From Halicephalobus mephisto (Eukaryota > Nematoda > Chromadorea > Rhabditida > Panagrolaimidae): DNA of 64,000 nt. Below, in pieces: positions 38,140 through 51,457 of the stretch (position 1 is the first letter of the stretch; each line of letters begins with the position of its first letter). The position numbers and the translations under genes are program-made. The stretch is taken from the NCBI GenBank assembly GCA_009193035.1, contig SWDT01000058.1, forward strand, positions 372,001-436,000. The letters run 5' to 3'. The notes beneath the pieces are model-generated. The model had not been told where the DNA came from, did not search any database, and was given only the letters and a program-made list of their open reading frames with translations.

Positions 38140-38580
38140 TATGATGCCCTAACACGGTGCTAACTCTTAACACGAACAAATTTTTAAATTTTCGTTTTGG
38201 GATTTAAGTTTTTTAATTTTAGGTCCTAACACGAAAGTTTGAAATTTAATTTTTTTGCTTTTAGGTCCTAACACGAAAGTTTGAAATTTAATTTTTTTGC
38301 TTTTAGGTCCTAACACGAAAACTTCAAAAAAACTTAAATCTTAAAACGAAAGTTTGAAATTTAATTTTTTAAATTTTAGGTCCTAACACGAAAGTTTTTA
38401 AATTTTCGTTTCAGGATTTGAATTTTTTTGCTTTTAGGTCCTAACACGAAAACTTCAAAAAAAACTTAAATCTTAAAACGGAAATTTTAATTTTAGGTCC
38501 TAGCACGAACAAATTTTTAAATTTTCGTTTCGAGATCTAAATCCTATAATTTTATATCCTAACACAAAAATCGTAAAAAT
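38140..38580. repeat. About 43-bp minisatellite carrying GGTCCTAACACGAAA
   Basis: TTTTAGGTCCTAACACGAAA recurs at about 38218, 38261, 38304, 38375, 38435 and, changed, 38490. Units alternate between two AT tails. The core is the reverse complement of a motif found singly elsewhere in the window (TTTCGTGTTAGGACC at 33889). Confidence 0.7.
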
Positions 38581-41500
38581 AATTGTTCTTTACTTTTTTG
38601 ACTTTGGGAAATTTGCAATTTTCACATATTCGATTTCGATTTTCCAACTGAAATCATCTTGATTTTATTTTTGATCTCTCGACACGAAAATTTTTTTACC
38701 TATACTGACCCTAGTAACAAATGATGTATATTTTTTCTTTTCGGTACTTCCTGTCACGAATGTCTCGATTTGTCTTGCAACTCTCCTCTTTCATCAATGC
38801 AAAAAAGAAGGCCAACGGCACGCGTCATTTGATAATGATCCAAGGCCGTTTGACTTTCTGACTCGATTATTATTACAGTTCGATAAAATACTTGTTCTAT
38901 GATTAATTATTTAATTTAAATTTCGGATTTATTTAAGGAATATCGTGAGCTTTTTTGTTTTACAATCAGTTCGCGCGACAGCTGGCCAAGTGTTCCACAT
39001 CTGGAGTCTTGCCAAAGTTTATTTTCATTTAATGTGGAAGAATTTTATTTATTAGAAAGCTTCCGAGTCCAAGTGGCTAGATGACATTTATTACGTACAT
39101 CCTTTAAGTGTAGATGAAAATAAGATCCATCTTGTTAGAATCCTCCGAAAAATAAATTTAATCTTTAATGTTTTGATCCAAAATGCCAACTGTTGGAAGA
39201 TCCAGGAAATGCGGTTTAGTGGTAGTTCCGGAGGTGTTAGACGGAGCATTTGGGGTTGTTTGGACGATCGTTGAATTTTTAGTTTTACAACCCCAAGTGT
39301 CCCGTTCGCGAACCGAACACTGTCGTCAAATTGTATTTCCAGGACACTTAAACCACTTGGCATTTGGATCGAAACATTAAAAACTAAAATTCGTTTTCGG
39401 AATACTTTGCCAATTGAAATTTAATTTTGATCTTTGAAAAAATCGAAAAAATATCCTTTCGGAATTTGAATATTCGCTGTTCGATGACAAATTGAAATGT
39501 CATAAACCATGCGAATTCCGTATATAATCCCCATACGTGTTTGGAATCTCTTTGATCATTTGAATTCACTCGAAAAGTCTCAAAGACCAAGGTCTATCAT
39601 GACGATATTCGGTCTAATCCGATTATTGAAATTGAGATGTCCAGAAACTTTCAATCTCATCAAAGTTTTATTCGATTTAAAGTTGTTTTGAAAAAATTCA
39701 GATTTTTAAATAATTCAAATTTTTTTGTTTTTAAAATTTTTGATTTATAAAATAAATTATTTTATTTTTATTTTTCGAATTAATTTGTTTTTCAAAAAAT
39801 ACGAAATTTGTGATTTAATTTTCCAAAATGAGAAAATTTAAAAATATATTTTCGAAAATTTTAATTTTTAAAAATTTAAATAAATTTTAAAATAATTAAA
39901 AATTCAAAAAAATATTTGTATTTTTCGAATAAAAATATGTGAAATTTCTCACTTCAGAAAAGTCCAACAACGGGATCAACGGATTTCGAACAAATCCCGG
40001 ATCAGCTACAAAACAAACTACAACTTTTCGAAGTAACTAAAATTAGTTTTGTCAGTCCCTTTTTTAATTCTAAAATTGCAACAATTTTTACGAACAAGTG
40101 TTCGACAGGGTAAACCAAGGACCCTCGACACTCTTCGTCACCAATATTTCATTTTTTCTCGACTCAAAAACCAACTGTTCCATCGGTGATTTGCGTCAAC
40201 CGGAAGTTAACCCGTGAAAACTTCTTGTTAGAATAAAAAATCTCTGGAGACGCCTTTTTTCTAGACACTCGAAGACCCTCGACCACGGGACCTGTCTCAC
40301 TCGTTCCAAGTTTTGATTTTTAGAAGGACAAACGTCTGCGCAGATTCATGAGACATGTTAAGTAAACAGAAACAGGTCAAATTGGATCCAATTTTTCATA
40401 TTTTTTAAAACGAAATTAAACTTTAATCGTGGTATAGTCGAAATTCAAAGATACTGTAATCAATTTTTTTATATTTATTAAGTACTTTATTTTTAATAAT
40501 ATTCATCCCGGAAATTACGGTATTGTCGATTCAGTTGGAAATTCGATTTTTAGTCCCACCACGAAATTACCGTTTCCGAAAACCAAAGTTCTTTTTTCTG
40601 ATCATAGCTCAGACCGTCTGTTTGAATTTGGTTTGCTTAATGTGACATAAAACGCTCTATGGTCCATTCATCGATGAAGTCCTCGATGAAACGTTTCTTT
40701 TTTGACTTTTCAAATTTGACGATAAAAATTATCGAAAATTTTTAATTTTAAAAATCTTAAATTACATGACAATTTTTAACAACTATGATCATAGATCTAA
40801 ATATAATTGAAACGTGAGTTCTTTTGTCGAGGACTCCATCGACGAAGACAGCTCTCAATTTCGGTTGGCTCGCGTCCCAGTCGTCCTGTCATCCTACTTT
40901 GTTGCAACTTGTTTGTCTAAGCAGATTTTTCTTCGCAAGGTTATTTGACCGAATGAACAGAGAAAATGCAAACGATTTTTTTCTGGATAAAAAATTGGCT
41001 TGTCAAAGTGCACGCAGTCGTTTTTGTGTTTGTTTTTCACGGAACGCCAAAAGTTGCAAGTCGGTCCATTGTCCTGATCATGTGAGTAAAGTTAAGTCTA
41101 CCAAAGGGGGGTTTTCTGGAGATCCTATGGACTTTGATTCTTGAGTGAAGTGATCTATTTCAATTTTCGAGTACAACATTTAAGAAAATCGATTTCAAAA
41201 ATCGTCTGGTCTCGAGACGAAAAGACAGGTTTTCGTTGTAGGAAATTCCGGAACAAAAATGTCTTAGAACTGTGATCCGAGACTGGTCTTGTGGGGATTT
41301 TTCGTCTGAGCAGGAAGATGGATTTTTGGGATTTCCAGATTGAAGTCCATTGGTTACATACAATTTCTTATTGATCTCGAGAACCATAATAATCGGCTTC
41401 GTTATTTGTTTTAGCATCGACTACGTACGGTCGCGAGAAACTATTCGCTAGCTCAAAAGAAAGTTAATTATTGAGCTTTTAGCCGTCTTGACAAACTGCA

Positions 41501-41839
41501 GTCATCTTTAACTTGCGCACTTTTGTAAGGTTGTGCAGGTTTCTTTTTATTTAATCAAACTGGACAATCTTGAATTAACTGGCGGTTTGAGGTCCGTCGA
41601 GGACTCGATTGTTGCAATTCTCTTCGTTAAGTTTGTGCTTTGGTTCATTTCCGTTCGATTTTTAAGTTGAAATTCATTTTTGATTTTTATAAAATTCCAG
41701 ATTTTATTGCAAAATTCTTTAAAAATATCCTGTTTCTCGAAACGAAAATCCACAAATTGCTGGTCCGTTTTTCCTTTTTTGTCATAGTCTAAAAATCCAA
41801 TTTCCACGTGTTACTCATCATGATTTATGAAAGCAAGTT

Positions 41840-42265
41840 ATTTTTTGTCTCACGTGAAAATTCTGAAATTTAAAGAATTTTTATTTTTTCACTCCCAACG
41901 CGAAAATTCCTGAATTTTTACTTTTTTACTCCCAACGCGAAAATTCTGAAATTTTTACTTTTTTACTCTCAACACGAAAATTTCGAAATTTTTTACTTTT
42001 TCACTCTCAACACGAAAGTTCTGAAATTTAAAGAATTTTTACTTTTTTACTTTCAACACGAAAATTCTGAAATTTTTACTTTTTTACTCTCAACACGAAA
42101 GTTCTGAAATTTTTATTTTTTCACTCCCAACGCGAAAATTCTGAAATTTTTTAGATTTTTACTTTTTTACTCTCAACACGAAAATTTTAAAATTAAAAAT
42201 GTTTTTACTTTTTCACTTTTGATATGAAATTTTTTGAATTCTTATTTTTTTCACTCCCAACACGA
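41840..42265. repeat. About 36-bp minisatellite carrying CAACRCGAAAATT
   Basis: Units of ACTCYCAACRCGAAAATTCTGAAATTTTTACTTTTTT are repeated about ten times with small length changes. Shares the CRCGAAA word with the repeats at 23.3 and 38.2 kb. Confidence 0.7.
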
Positions 42266-44073
42266 GGCTTGGATTTTTTCCAATCCAAATGTAGTCTGAA
42301 TTCAAAAAAATAAAATCCTTTGAATAGATTCTAATTTTTCTCCTCAATTACTCTCTCCACCGAAGGACATTCATTTTTTTCTTTGTTGCCACTGGTTTCT
42401 AAAAACAGCTGTAAAAAATGACCAGAAGACAGCTGTTCTTCAATACCTAAATTACTTTTTTTTCACACATTGATAATTTTACCGCTGTAAAATAAACATT
42501 TTCTTAATTTTTAAAATTTTTTTAATTTTTAAAATTTTTAAAATTTTCTTAATTTTCTAAATTTCCTAAATTTTTTTGATTTTTTTTATTCAAAAATATT
42601 TCAATTTTCTTAATTCTAATTAAAATTCGGCGAAATTTGAGATTTTTTAAGTTGGATTTTTGTATATCTAATTATTTAAGTTTTTACTGACAAAAAAATT
42701 TGTATTTTTTAATAGAGAATTTTCAAAAATCATTGAAATTGAGATTTTTATTTCAACAAGGTTTCTAATTATATATTTCTTCAATTCCAATAAAGGAAAT
42801 TGTTCTTCATCCAGAACCCAATCCTCTTTATTTACAAATCAAATCTTGCCGGAAAATTTATGAGGGGCTTCGGCACTCCATCTCCAAGGAATGGTCAGCC
42901 AGTCCGGTCAGAACGAGCACGTCTCCAGACATTAGTTTTGTCATTAGCTTATTTCCTGTCTGGTCGTGATGTCGGTACACAAATCCATTGTAGGAGATTA
43001 GATATACAAAATTTAAAATTTCTCTGAAGGAAAAATTTAAAAATCTCTAAGAAATTCCTAAATTTATTTTTATATCATTTTTCAAAAATTTGGGAATGTT
43101 CGAAAAATACTTGTTTTCAAGTCGAGATTTTGGAATTTATTCGTTTCAAGACCTATAATTATACGTTTTCGCCGCGGAACTCATAAATTTCGAACGTTTA
43201 CGTCGACGAATTTTGAATTTTGGATTGTCACGTAAATGCTGAAATTTTTATCTTTTTTGTTCCGTCGTAAAGCGCCTGATTAGTCCAAACCCGAATAACC
43301 TTGGGTTTACTTTTACAAAACCCCACCCAACGCCTACTCATTCCATATCCCCTAAAGTTCTCCACCCTCATTTTCCTATCCACAAAAGTACTCTGCACTC
43401 TTGAAAAAATTCACTCAAGTCTTGAATGTTGAATCTTGAGTTTTCAAGACAAACTTGGCCTTTTTTTTGCAAAGGTTGCATGATTTTTTGTTGAAATAAT
43501 CGTTCACACCTATTTTTTTAATTTTTTTTGACGGTTTTTGTCTTTTTGATCCTCTAAGATTCGTAACTGTCGATGTGGTTTTTTATTATTCTATTCGGAC
43601 GACTGGGAGTCAAGAATGCTCGGTATTTTCAAGTTTTATGAGTTGGATACTGTATTAGGAACATGTTCAAAATTTTAAGAAGTTGTAAGATTTGAAAAAA
43701 CTTCAAAAGAGTGATTTCGACATGGATTTACAGATATTTGACAATAACTCAAGTCTGGTTGTTTTTAAAATTTCTTTGGAAAATCTATTTTTATCGATTT
43801 TTATTCATTCGAAGAACTTTGTAGTTCTGCCACGAAAATTCGCACTTTAGAAATGATGAAATACCCCGTCACAAAGTTTGAATTTGTTATTTTAAACATT
43901 TTTCGAAATCATCAAATTTTAACGCCGAAAATCCCTTTTCTGAAATCATCCATCAAGTCCACAAATCCTCGGTTTCGCTCTTGATCATAGATATCTCTTT
44001 GTCAACATTTCCAGTATCGTATTTTTCATTTATCCGTTTCTAGAGGCTATTTCTGGATTCACATGGAACTCAC

Positions 44074-44273
44074 GAGATCCATCCACTTTTGTTTTCGTTG
44101 ACATTGGCAGAGCTCCGGTCTCGACAATCTGTGGTTGTTTGAGGTTTGTCGTCCGAATCTGGCTTTTGAGTCGCGTTAGTTCTGCGCGTGGAGATTGTTT
44201 GCTGAGCTGCCTGTAATTTGGCCAAAAGACACGGCCGATGAGAGACTTGATGAGCGGCTTGTTCTTCACTCAT
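44074..44273 (-). CDS. Candidate first exon of an unidentified small protein
   Basis: The minus strand has a clear ATG (44273) in AAA-ATG context, 66 codons of polar, non-repetitive sequence (begins MSEEQAAHQ) and a strong donor GTGAGT after 44074. Composition stands out from the AT-rich flanks. A possible second exon follows the acceptor ATTTCAG at about 43943 and would add only eight codons in phase. The product would be a disordered protein of about 75 aa. I recognise no family; this is a candidate only. Confidence 0.3.
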
Positions 44274-45609
44274 TTTAACTGTTGCGTTTTCCGCGTTGGA
44301 ACACGAAAATTTGATTTGTTTAGGATTTTAAGTAGTGAATTTCCATCAAAGAATGTTTCAACAGGGACATAATACAGTATTATGAAGATATTTTTATTTA
44401 TGAAAATCAACTGGCAGGTGGTATTTCGTAATGGGATAACTTAAAACCCGACAGTTGACTTGGAGTTGAATGACATCATCGACTGGTGTCATAGTTCGCT
44501 GATTACCTTCATGATCTTCGAGTTGTTCCCTTGTTCAAATCTTCCTCGAAAAAAATTCGAATGTATTTAAAAATTTTAAATTTAATTTTGATAGGATCTG
44601 AATTCTCGAGGATCTTTTTTACCACATCCCGGATCTACTGATCGATAAAAACAAATCCTCGAGAATTCAGATTCCATCAACAACAGATCGAATCCAGTCA
44701 TCTTTTATATCATTTCGGAACCCCAACCTTTGATCTTCCTCATCCAAACAAATCCTCTTCTATACCTTGTCGCGCAAATTTTCACCCTTGAAAACCGTTT
44801 TTATCACCGAAAGACGCCTAGAGGCGAAAAAGGCTCATAAAAACCCGACAAGGGACAGGAATGCAGTCTTCCCGACCGGTGCTTGAACGCATTTGTTGCG
44901 AATTTAACAAACACATCTATGAGCTTCAAGTAGCTCCTGACCGTCCTGGATTTATCTTGTTTCTAATTTTAGTCGAGCTTTATACAACGCTGGAAAAATG
45001 TTGCCAGCTGAGTTGTTATCAAAGTTTATTTTATGGACTAAAAAACGTGATTGTCTTTTTTCCCTATAATTGTGACTAAATTGTTGCTAGTTTAGAGGAA
45101 TACTTAGGCTTATCTATTTAAGCTCGGAAAAATCAGTCTGTGATTAGGAAAATTTCGATAAAAAGGCGCCACAACTTGTCGAAAAAATTTTTAGCTTCTG
45201 TTAATTCATAAGATACTGTAGAAAATAAATTGTTTCTATCAAAAGAAAATTCTATTTTGTCTACAAATGACTGATGGTTGTCCGATGAGACGAGTTTTTT
45301 CGTTGCTAAAAACTCGGCCCTATGTTTATAAAAAATTGGTAACCGTCAATTGGCCTTGAGAAATTTTCTCGATTGGAGATTGTCCAAAATGACCTTTAAC
45401 TGATAGGATTAATTAGAGAAATAGATTGTTTAAAAAAACACAGGGAAATGAACTTTTGAAACATGTGTTTTAAAACATTTGTGTCATAATGATGACGGAA
45501 TTTAAAAACAGATGTTTTCGAGTGTTCATTTCTAGACGGATTTTTTAAGTTTATTTTTGAAATTAGAGGTCATTCGGAAAAATTCAATATAAACTTTAAT
45601 GGCATATTC

Positions 45610-45832
45610 ATGGATCTTTCGGCCAGACGTTCCTCGGTAGTGCCAGACAGTGCCATCAAACAAGGGTTTGATTCAGTAGATCGGGCGGGGCTTGGAACTT
45701 TTGATTCACGACCCGGGGAACTTGATAGAAGAACAAAAACGGTAGTCTCCGCCCTATCTGCTATAAGCGAAGAAATATTCTCTCGGCAACATGTCCTAAT
45801 GGCAGCAAGTATTGCAAAACTGCAAATGTGTA
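45610..45832 (+). CDS. Candidate N-terminal exon of the Smaug-like gene
   Basis: An ATG-led frame (begins MDLSARRSSVVPDSAIKQGF) with an amphipathic helix-like end around TKTVVSALSAISEEIFSRQH. It then meets donor-like sequence (GTGTACGT at about 45831). The helical part has a weak resemblance to the N-terminal Smaug similarity region of SAMD4 proteins. It sits in the right place and strand, about 950 bases upstream of the next probable exon. The link is not proven: an independent gene or an alternative first exon are possible, and exons encoding part of that region may be missing between 45.85 and 46.78 kb. Confidence 0.4.
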
Positions 45833-46436
45833 CGTGCAGACACTAGTTGATCCTCATCGAAAGTGTCATCCGTCCTGAACTGACCCAAGTGTGTTAACGA
45901 GCTGTCCGGAAGTCTAACTTGCTATATTTCATCCTGTCTCGTTACAAAAAGAGTTGAATGGATTTAGTCTGGTTTTTTTTACCGATCTTTGATTTTTTCG
46001 CGAATTGGCATTTTTCTGAATGGAAGACGATTCACTTTTTAAAGGGCATTCCTTCATCCAAGATCAGAAAAACCAATTTGTATTTTCAATAACACAAAAA
46101 ACGGTTTTTTAAAATAATTCGAAATTTTCGGGGAAATTACCGGTCTTGAAAAAACGCCTTCGAACTAAAACTCAAGCCAAATTTACAATGTTGTCCAGAA
46201 ATCCAATCAGGACCGTTTCTCTCGTGATCTGTCCGACAAACTTTAAAATTCATATTTACTAATATATTTTTTAAAATCAAAATATTCGTAACAATATATA
46301 ATGTACGAATATCAAAGAAAAATAACATTTTATGAAACAAAACAAGATATTTTGTAAAAACAAATGAATAATCCTGATACGATGTCTAACAATATCATTC
46401 CTTCAAATAAATCCGCGTTGGGATTCTTTGAAGGGT

Positions 46437-46770
46437 TACTATTCTCTAAGTTTTCTTTCCAAGACCACTAAAGATTATAAATTTTCTTCTCAAGACCACC
46501 GAAAATTATAAATTTTCTTCTCAGGACCACTGAAAGTTCTATTTTTTCCTTCCGAGACCACTAAAAATTATAAATTTGTCTTCCGAGACCACTGAAAGTT
46601 CTATTTTTTCCTTCCAAGACCACTAAAAATTATAAATTCTCTTCTCAGGACCACTGAAAGTTCTATTTTTTCCTTCCGAGACCACTAAACATGATTGATT
46701 TTTCTTTCCAAGATCATTAGACTTTATAAAAGTTTCCTTCCAAGACCACCAGACCTTCGAAATTGTCCTT
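46437..46770. repeat. Minisatellite of CCACTRAAA units
   Basis: CGAGACCACTAAAAATTATAA and GGACCACTGAAAGTTCTATT alternate with TTTTCCTTCC spacers, giving a compound unit of about 75-80 bp repeated around four times just upstream of a Smaug-like exon. Confidence 0.65.
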
Positions 46771-46780
46771 TTCCATCAAG

Positions 46781-49700
46781 TCGCCGACTCCCATTAGACT
46801 TCTCATCCTTATCAATTATGCCTAAAATGTCTCTTAATCTTGACCAAGCACTATTGGTCAAATGGCTATCAGTGCCACCCGATTCCGTTGCTGGTGTACA
46901 ACATGTCTCCTTATCAGGAAAAATTGAAATGCTGGCGCCTCAACGGAAGATCCGTCTCCTTTCTATGACTTTAAACATCTTCGCCATTACTTTCATATAT
47001 AAACCGATAATTTGATTACGTTGCCGGAAGTGCATCCGGGAATATAAAGTCTTATCGTGGACGTATTCCGTGATATTCCGTGATTTGTTAATGACTTTAT
47101 GATCTTTTTTTTCCAGACAATTCCATTTTGAAAAAATCCAAGTTTCTCGTTCGCTGTTTTGAGAAGACAGAACCAGCGAGCACCTCATCCAGTGGAGTTT
47201 TGTTCCTTCCCGGTTCTGTGAACAGTTTTGGAATTCTCAACAGAATCCAAGCTGTCGCCGTGCTCTGAGAAGCGTCTTCCTCGTCGGCGGTCAACTGCGG
47301 AATCTCCGCCAATGACGCAGCTTGAGGAAGAAGCTTCCGTCTCAAGTTCGGCGGTTAAAGTCGCTGAGAAGATCTGTGGGGTAAAAGCAGAGCAATTCGA
47401 CGATCTTGATCGTTATTATCTCGAACATCTTCTGGACATCAAACCAAAAGATGAAGTCAATTTATCTGGAAATTACTCTAGTATGAATTCCCCACCGACT
47501 CCCCAAAGAACAAGAAGCAGGTTCATTCATCAAAGTCAGTCCTTGAACGGCGGTATCTCTCAAGAATCCTTTCAAACACCAAGTTTTCCGAATCCTCAGA
47601 TCTCCAACAATGGTAACACTTATAGTATCTACCATCCCGGGATGAAAGGTAAGTCTGATCCGTCTATGAAACTCCTTCCATCGATTAAGTCCACCTCAAC
47701 GCTCATTTCGTATTTATCCGTGATCAGACAGCTGATGACTTTATGATTGAAAGTTCTCAAATGTCATGTTTAACATTACCTCTGGCCATCAGCCAACAAA
47801 GTCTCCATTTCGTCACCTGACTGACCATCGGCATCTGTTCATTGCCTCCTACGTTATCCATTCAGGTAGTGACAGCCTGGTCAGCTGTCCAGTTTCAAAT
47901 TCCTGCAAATTCCAAGTTTGCTTTCCTCGGCCATTATCTTTGCAAAATAATTTTATCGGAAAAATAGGGATCAAAATCAATTACGCTATACTCGAGACTT
48001 GAATTCAAAGTACACTTTGTAAAGTTACATGTGATTGACAACGAATATTTTCTGATAACTTTTTAAGCGTTCCATTAAGAAAAAACCCAGACAGATAACG
48101 ATGGATGTCGTAATTTTGTTCATTAGACAATTTTCGATTCTTTCATGTCTGCGCACCGAAAAGCAAAGATTAATGACACAAATCACTCAAACTGCTTCGA
48201 ATGTCATTGAAACAGAAAAAATTGATTGAATTGTTGCAATTTGTTCCTTGTGATTCCTAAGGAAGAAAGTCTTTCATCAACTTTGGTGGCCTTTGCGCAC
48301 ATTTATCAACGTGAAAGACGAAATGCTATCATGTTCACGAATCAGTGATGTTGACAGTTTTACAAGGGTACCAGATTAGGCAAAACAAGGGAACATTCGT
48401 ATTTTGCTACTGCGATTATTATAATTTTAAAACAAAAGTGGTATACGTGCATTTTTGATCACTGATTTTCGTGACCGTATCGTAAAGCTGTCTCAAACTG
48501 TCTGACTAGGGAATTTTTTCCCCGAAAAACTTATGTAGTAATAGAAATAAAAAACTCCAAAGAGCCAGACAATAAGACGAGAATTTTGACTGATTGACAA
48601 AAAGTAAAAGATCATTGATTTTGGTCTTTGTCTGCTCATTGATATCTGGTTCATGAAGAAATTTAAATTTACTTGGATGCATTAAAAACAAACATTTCAG
48701 ATGTCCCGACATGGTTAAAGACTCTGAGACTCCACAAGTACACCCAAATGTTCCAAGATCTAACTTACGAGGAGATGATGAATCTGGACGACAAGAAACT
48801 TGAAGCTCGTAAAGTTACGAAAGGAGCCAGGAAGAAAATCCTCCAGAGTCTGGAGAAACTGAAGGAACGGGTGCCTTCCTTAAAAGCCCTCGAAAATAGC
48901 CTAGATGACAAATGTGATCTCTCTTGTGCTATTGTCGAATTACGGTCAATGATGAACACCCCAATCTGTTCTTACGACGGTGTCTACCTCCATCGAGAAC
49001 TCTCTATCGAAGATCTTTCAGAAAAAGTGAGTTTCTGACCTAAGTTTGCCCTGACTTGTACTTGCCTAGTTATGTAGTTAAATGCGTATTGCTCCTTTTT
49101 CCGAATAATGTCAACTTTAGAAAACTCTTGTCTTTAACAAGAAGCGATTTGTTCGGGATTATTGCGGCAAATATTGGCTGCCAAGTGTCTTGTTCTCTCT
49201 GCGCAAACAAGAATAGTGGCTAGTTTGTCTGATTAGCATCTAACCCAACTAGTAGATGCGCTAAACAAACTAGGGACCTGTTATTCGCAATGAAATGCAC
49301 AGATCAATAAAATCAAAAAGTACAGTACTCTAAATAACATTTCAGGATCTTCCTGGGCATATCAGCTACGTTGCAGCCAGAATCCATGACCTCCTCTTCA
49401 AAAGTGGAAGAATTAATGACTTGGAAAATGAGTACCTTCTGAAACTTCTCCAAGTTTATGAAAAAATCTGTGTAAACGAGGTTAGTTGTGTTACCGTAAT
49501 CAAAACCTAGTGAATTTTCGCATTTCTGATGGCTTTGTAATTTCATTTGTCATCAACAACCAAATGGACTAAGTACACTTGACCTTTTCGAAATAATTCT
49601 AGTTTATCTTCATCAAGGAAGTTGAACTTATTTCAACATTTTTGACCTTTATCTCCTCCGTTTTCGATCTTATTTTCTACGGAAATCCAACATCTATTTT

Positions 49701-51457
49701 CTAAATGAAATATATCGTTTACAGTAATACTTTGTAAAAAACTGAAAAATTTAAAGTTTTTATAAGAATTAAACTGATTTTTTTTATCATTTGGTGTCTG
49801 AGACAACTCAAAAAAGGCTAACTGTGTCCGTTTTCTTTTTGATTACCCTTGGATTGTTTTTTCCTCTGGAAGAAAACAGGAGCCGACATCTTGGCGCCTC
49901 GAGAAAAAATGTTTATGTTCAGTGGAAGAAATGAGCTCGTTAAAGATTGCAACAGTTTTTTTGAGGGAACTTTTTTAAAATAAATGATTTCAGTGTTTTA
50001 CTGAACGTCAAAGGCATCAAGCACTTGGATGGAAGAGAACATTGAGGAAAGTTGCTGTTGACAGAAATCTGCTTCCTGGTGGAGGTGGTTATCCACCTGT
50101 TGGATATGCTGGATTCAAGAAATCTTCTCAATATCGTATTCCTTCTTATCCATCAACAAGATCATCAACGACTTCTCCACCTGAATCGACGTGTGCAATC
50201 AGTCCCCCTCCGATGCCTCAGGCGAATTCTGCTCCACCTCATATAAACGAACTTAGTCGAAGACTGGTCCAACATGAGCACGAGGTGAGTTCACTGCTTC
50301 CATCGAGCGGTTCCAAGCCACTTAACCTTGGAACTCTACTTTGATCCGTAATCCCAAAAGTGTTCCGACAAGTACTTTTTCGGCATATTGGCTTTTGATT
50401 TAATTGCTGGATTTGACAGATTTGATCTCTCTTTTATTACGATTAGAGACCTAAGTACTTCCGATCGAGCCACCCACATTGAGGCCACGATTGAACGCTC
50501 GATGATCCGCTTAGCCTTGGACGCGTTTCAATAAGTTCTGTTCACAGAAAACATAGGGGCTGTCTCTAAGCGATGGAGATATGATCTGTCTGAAGAAAGA
50601 AAATGTTTTCTTTATGTGGAATGCAGAGAGTCGCTTTGTCTGGCGCAATATTTCTTTTCTAACAGAAGACATCTAAAAGGACAAAAAAATTTGTTGCAAT
50701 TTTCCACTGTTGTCCATTTTGACAAAAGTTCCGACCTCCCACAGCGAAGACAGTTTCGGAAAACCCATTCAAATAGAGATTTATAACTTCAAAAGTGATT
50801 TTAATAGGCAAATGGTTGGATTTTTTTGAAATCTAGGTGGTCTGAATCAGGAAATGATTTTTGGAATTACTCAAATTTCGAGGGAAAATGTGAAAATAAT
50901 TAATGTTTTTTTAGCAAAAAACCGGTGCGATTTCTCTTCAAAATGAGAGATTGTCTATCACGAAAAGCAGATCTTCTCCGGATAACACGATGATGGATTT
51001 TGCTAAGCCGAATGAGAACAAGCTACCAGCCCAACTGAAATCCTACATGGATCCTGTTGAGAAGTTTGAACCCCAATTCGCGAACATGACCCTTTTTGAG
51101 TCTACCGTAACGTCCACTCCCATGCATCAGAATCCAATGATGTCGATGAGACCCGATTACGTCACTCTTCAAAATAGGTTCCCGACAATGCCCCCAGTTC
51201 CAACAAGGCCAGATTCGTACGTGATCCCGAGCGCAATAGTGTCTTCTCAAAGACCCCGAAACCCTCAATTCTACAATGGAAGACAATCGGATCCGACTCC
51301 GAGAATCTTCTCACATTCTAGTTCTTCTGGATTCTCTTCTGGTGGATCTGATCGTTCATCCGGTGCCGGCTCACCGATTTCGTCGAATTTTTCACCAAGA
51401 ATGTCCACCTTCCCCTACCCTTATTACGGTCCAAACATGACACCACATGTTCGTTGA
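46781..51457 (+). CDS. Smaug/SAMD4-family SAM-domain RNA-binding translational regulator
   Basis: Smaug proteins bind stem-loops in target mRNAs through a SAM domain and repress translation or recruit deadenylases in the cytoplasm. Well-supported exons: 47244-47648, 48701-49026, 49346-49480, 49994-50284 and 50915-51457, all in phase with good splice sites. Tentative exons: 46781-46893 (SLNLDQALLVKWLS, like the family's N-terminal region) and 47117-47191. These exons encode about 628 aa. The SAM domain starts across the 47648/48701 junction (GMK-DVPTWLKTLRLHKY), followed by MTYEEMM-like TYEEMM and the basic KLEARKVTKGARKKI segment known to contact RNA. DLPGHISYVAARIHDLL to GWKRTLRKV matches the conserved block after the SAM domain. 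The C-terminus is Ser/Pro-rich and ends MTPHVR. The 1052-nt intron before the SAM exon is the longest. Identity is certain to family; the 5' end is open. Confidence 0.88.

Larger units (their letters stand above)
20978..44860. other. Gene-poor, repeat-rich AT region
   Basis: About 24 kb with no convincing multi-exon gene on either strand. It is dominated by A and T runs, several minisatellites and palindrome arrays listed separately. Less AT-rich patches (about 22560-22990, 24450-24750, 26160-26380, 27430-27660, 35830-36000, 40820-41110) have short open frames but no recognisable domain and no paired splice sites that I can defend. They could be unrecognised exons or promoter DNA of the Smaug-like gene downstream. 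Confidence 0.5.

Noticed and set aside
39091..39363. Minus-strand frame of 90 codons
   Set aside because: Reads like protein for part of its length but has no recognisable motif, and the opposite strand is equally open. No paired exon was found.
20978..44860. CRISPR-like or bacterial repeat arrays
   Set aside because: Repeats have AT-rich, variable, eukaryotic minisatellite structure with no unique spacers of fixed length; the genome is nematode.
44861..44929. ATG-led frame (MQSSRPVLERICC...) with a GTAGCT donor as a first Smaug exon
   Set aside because: Short, with a weak donor and no family resemblance; cannot be supported without cDNA.
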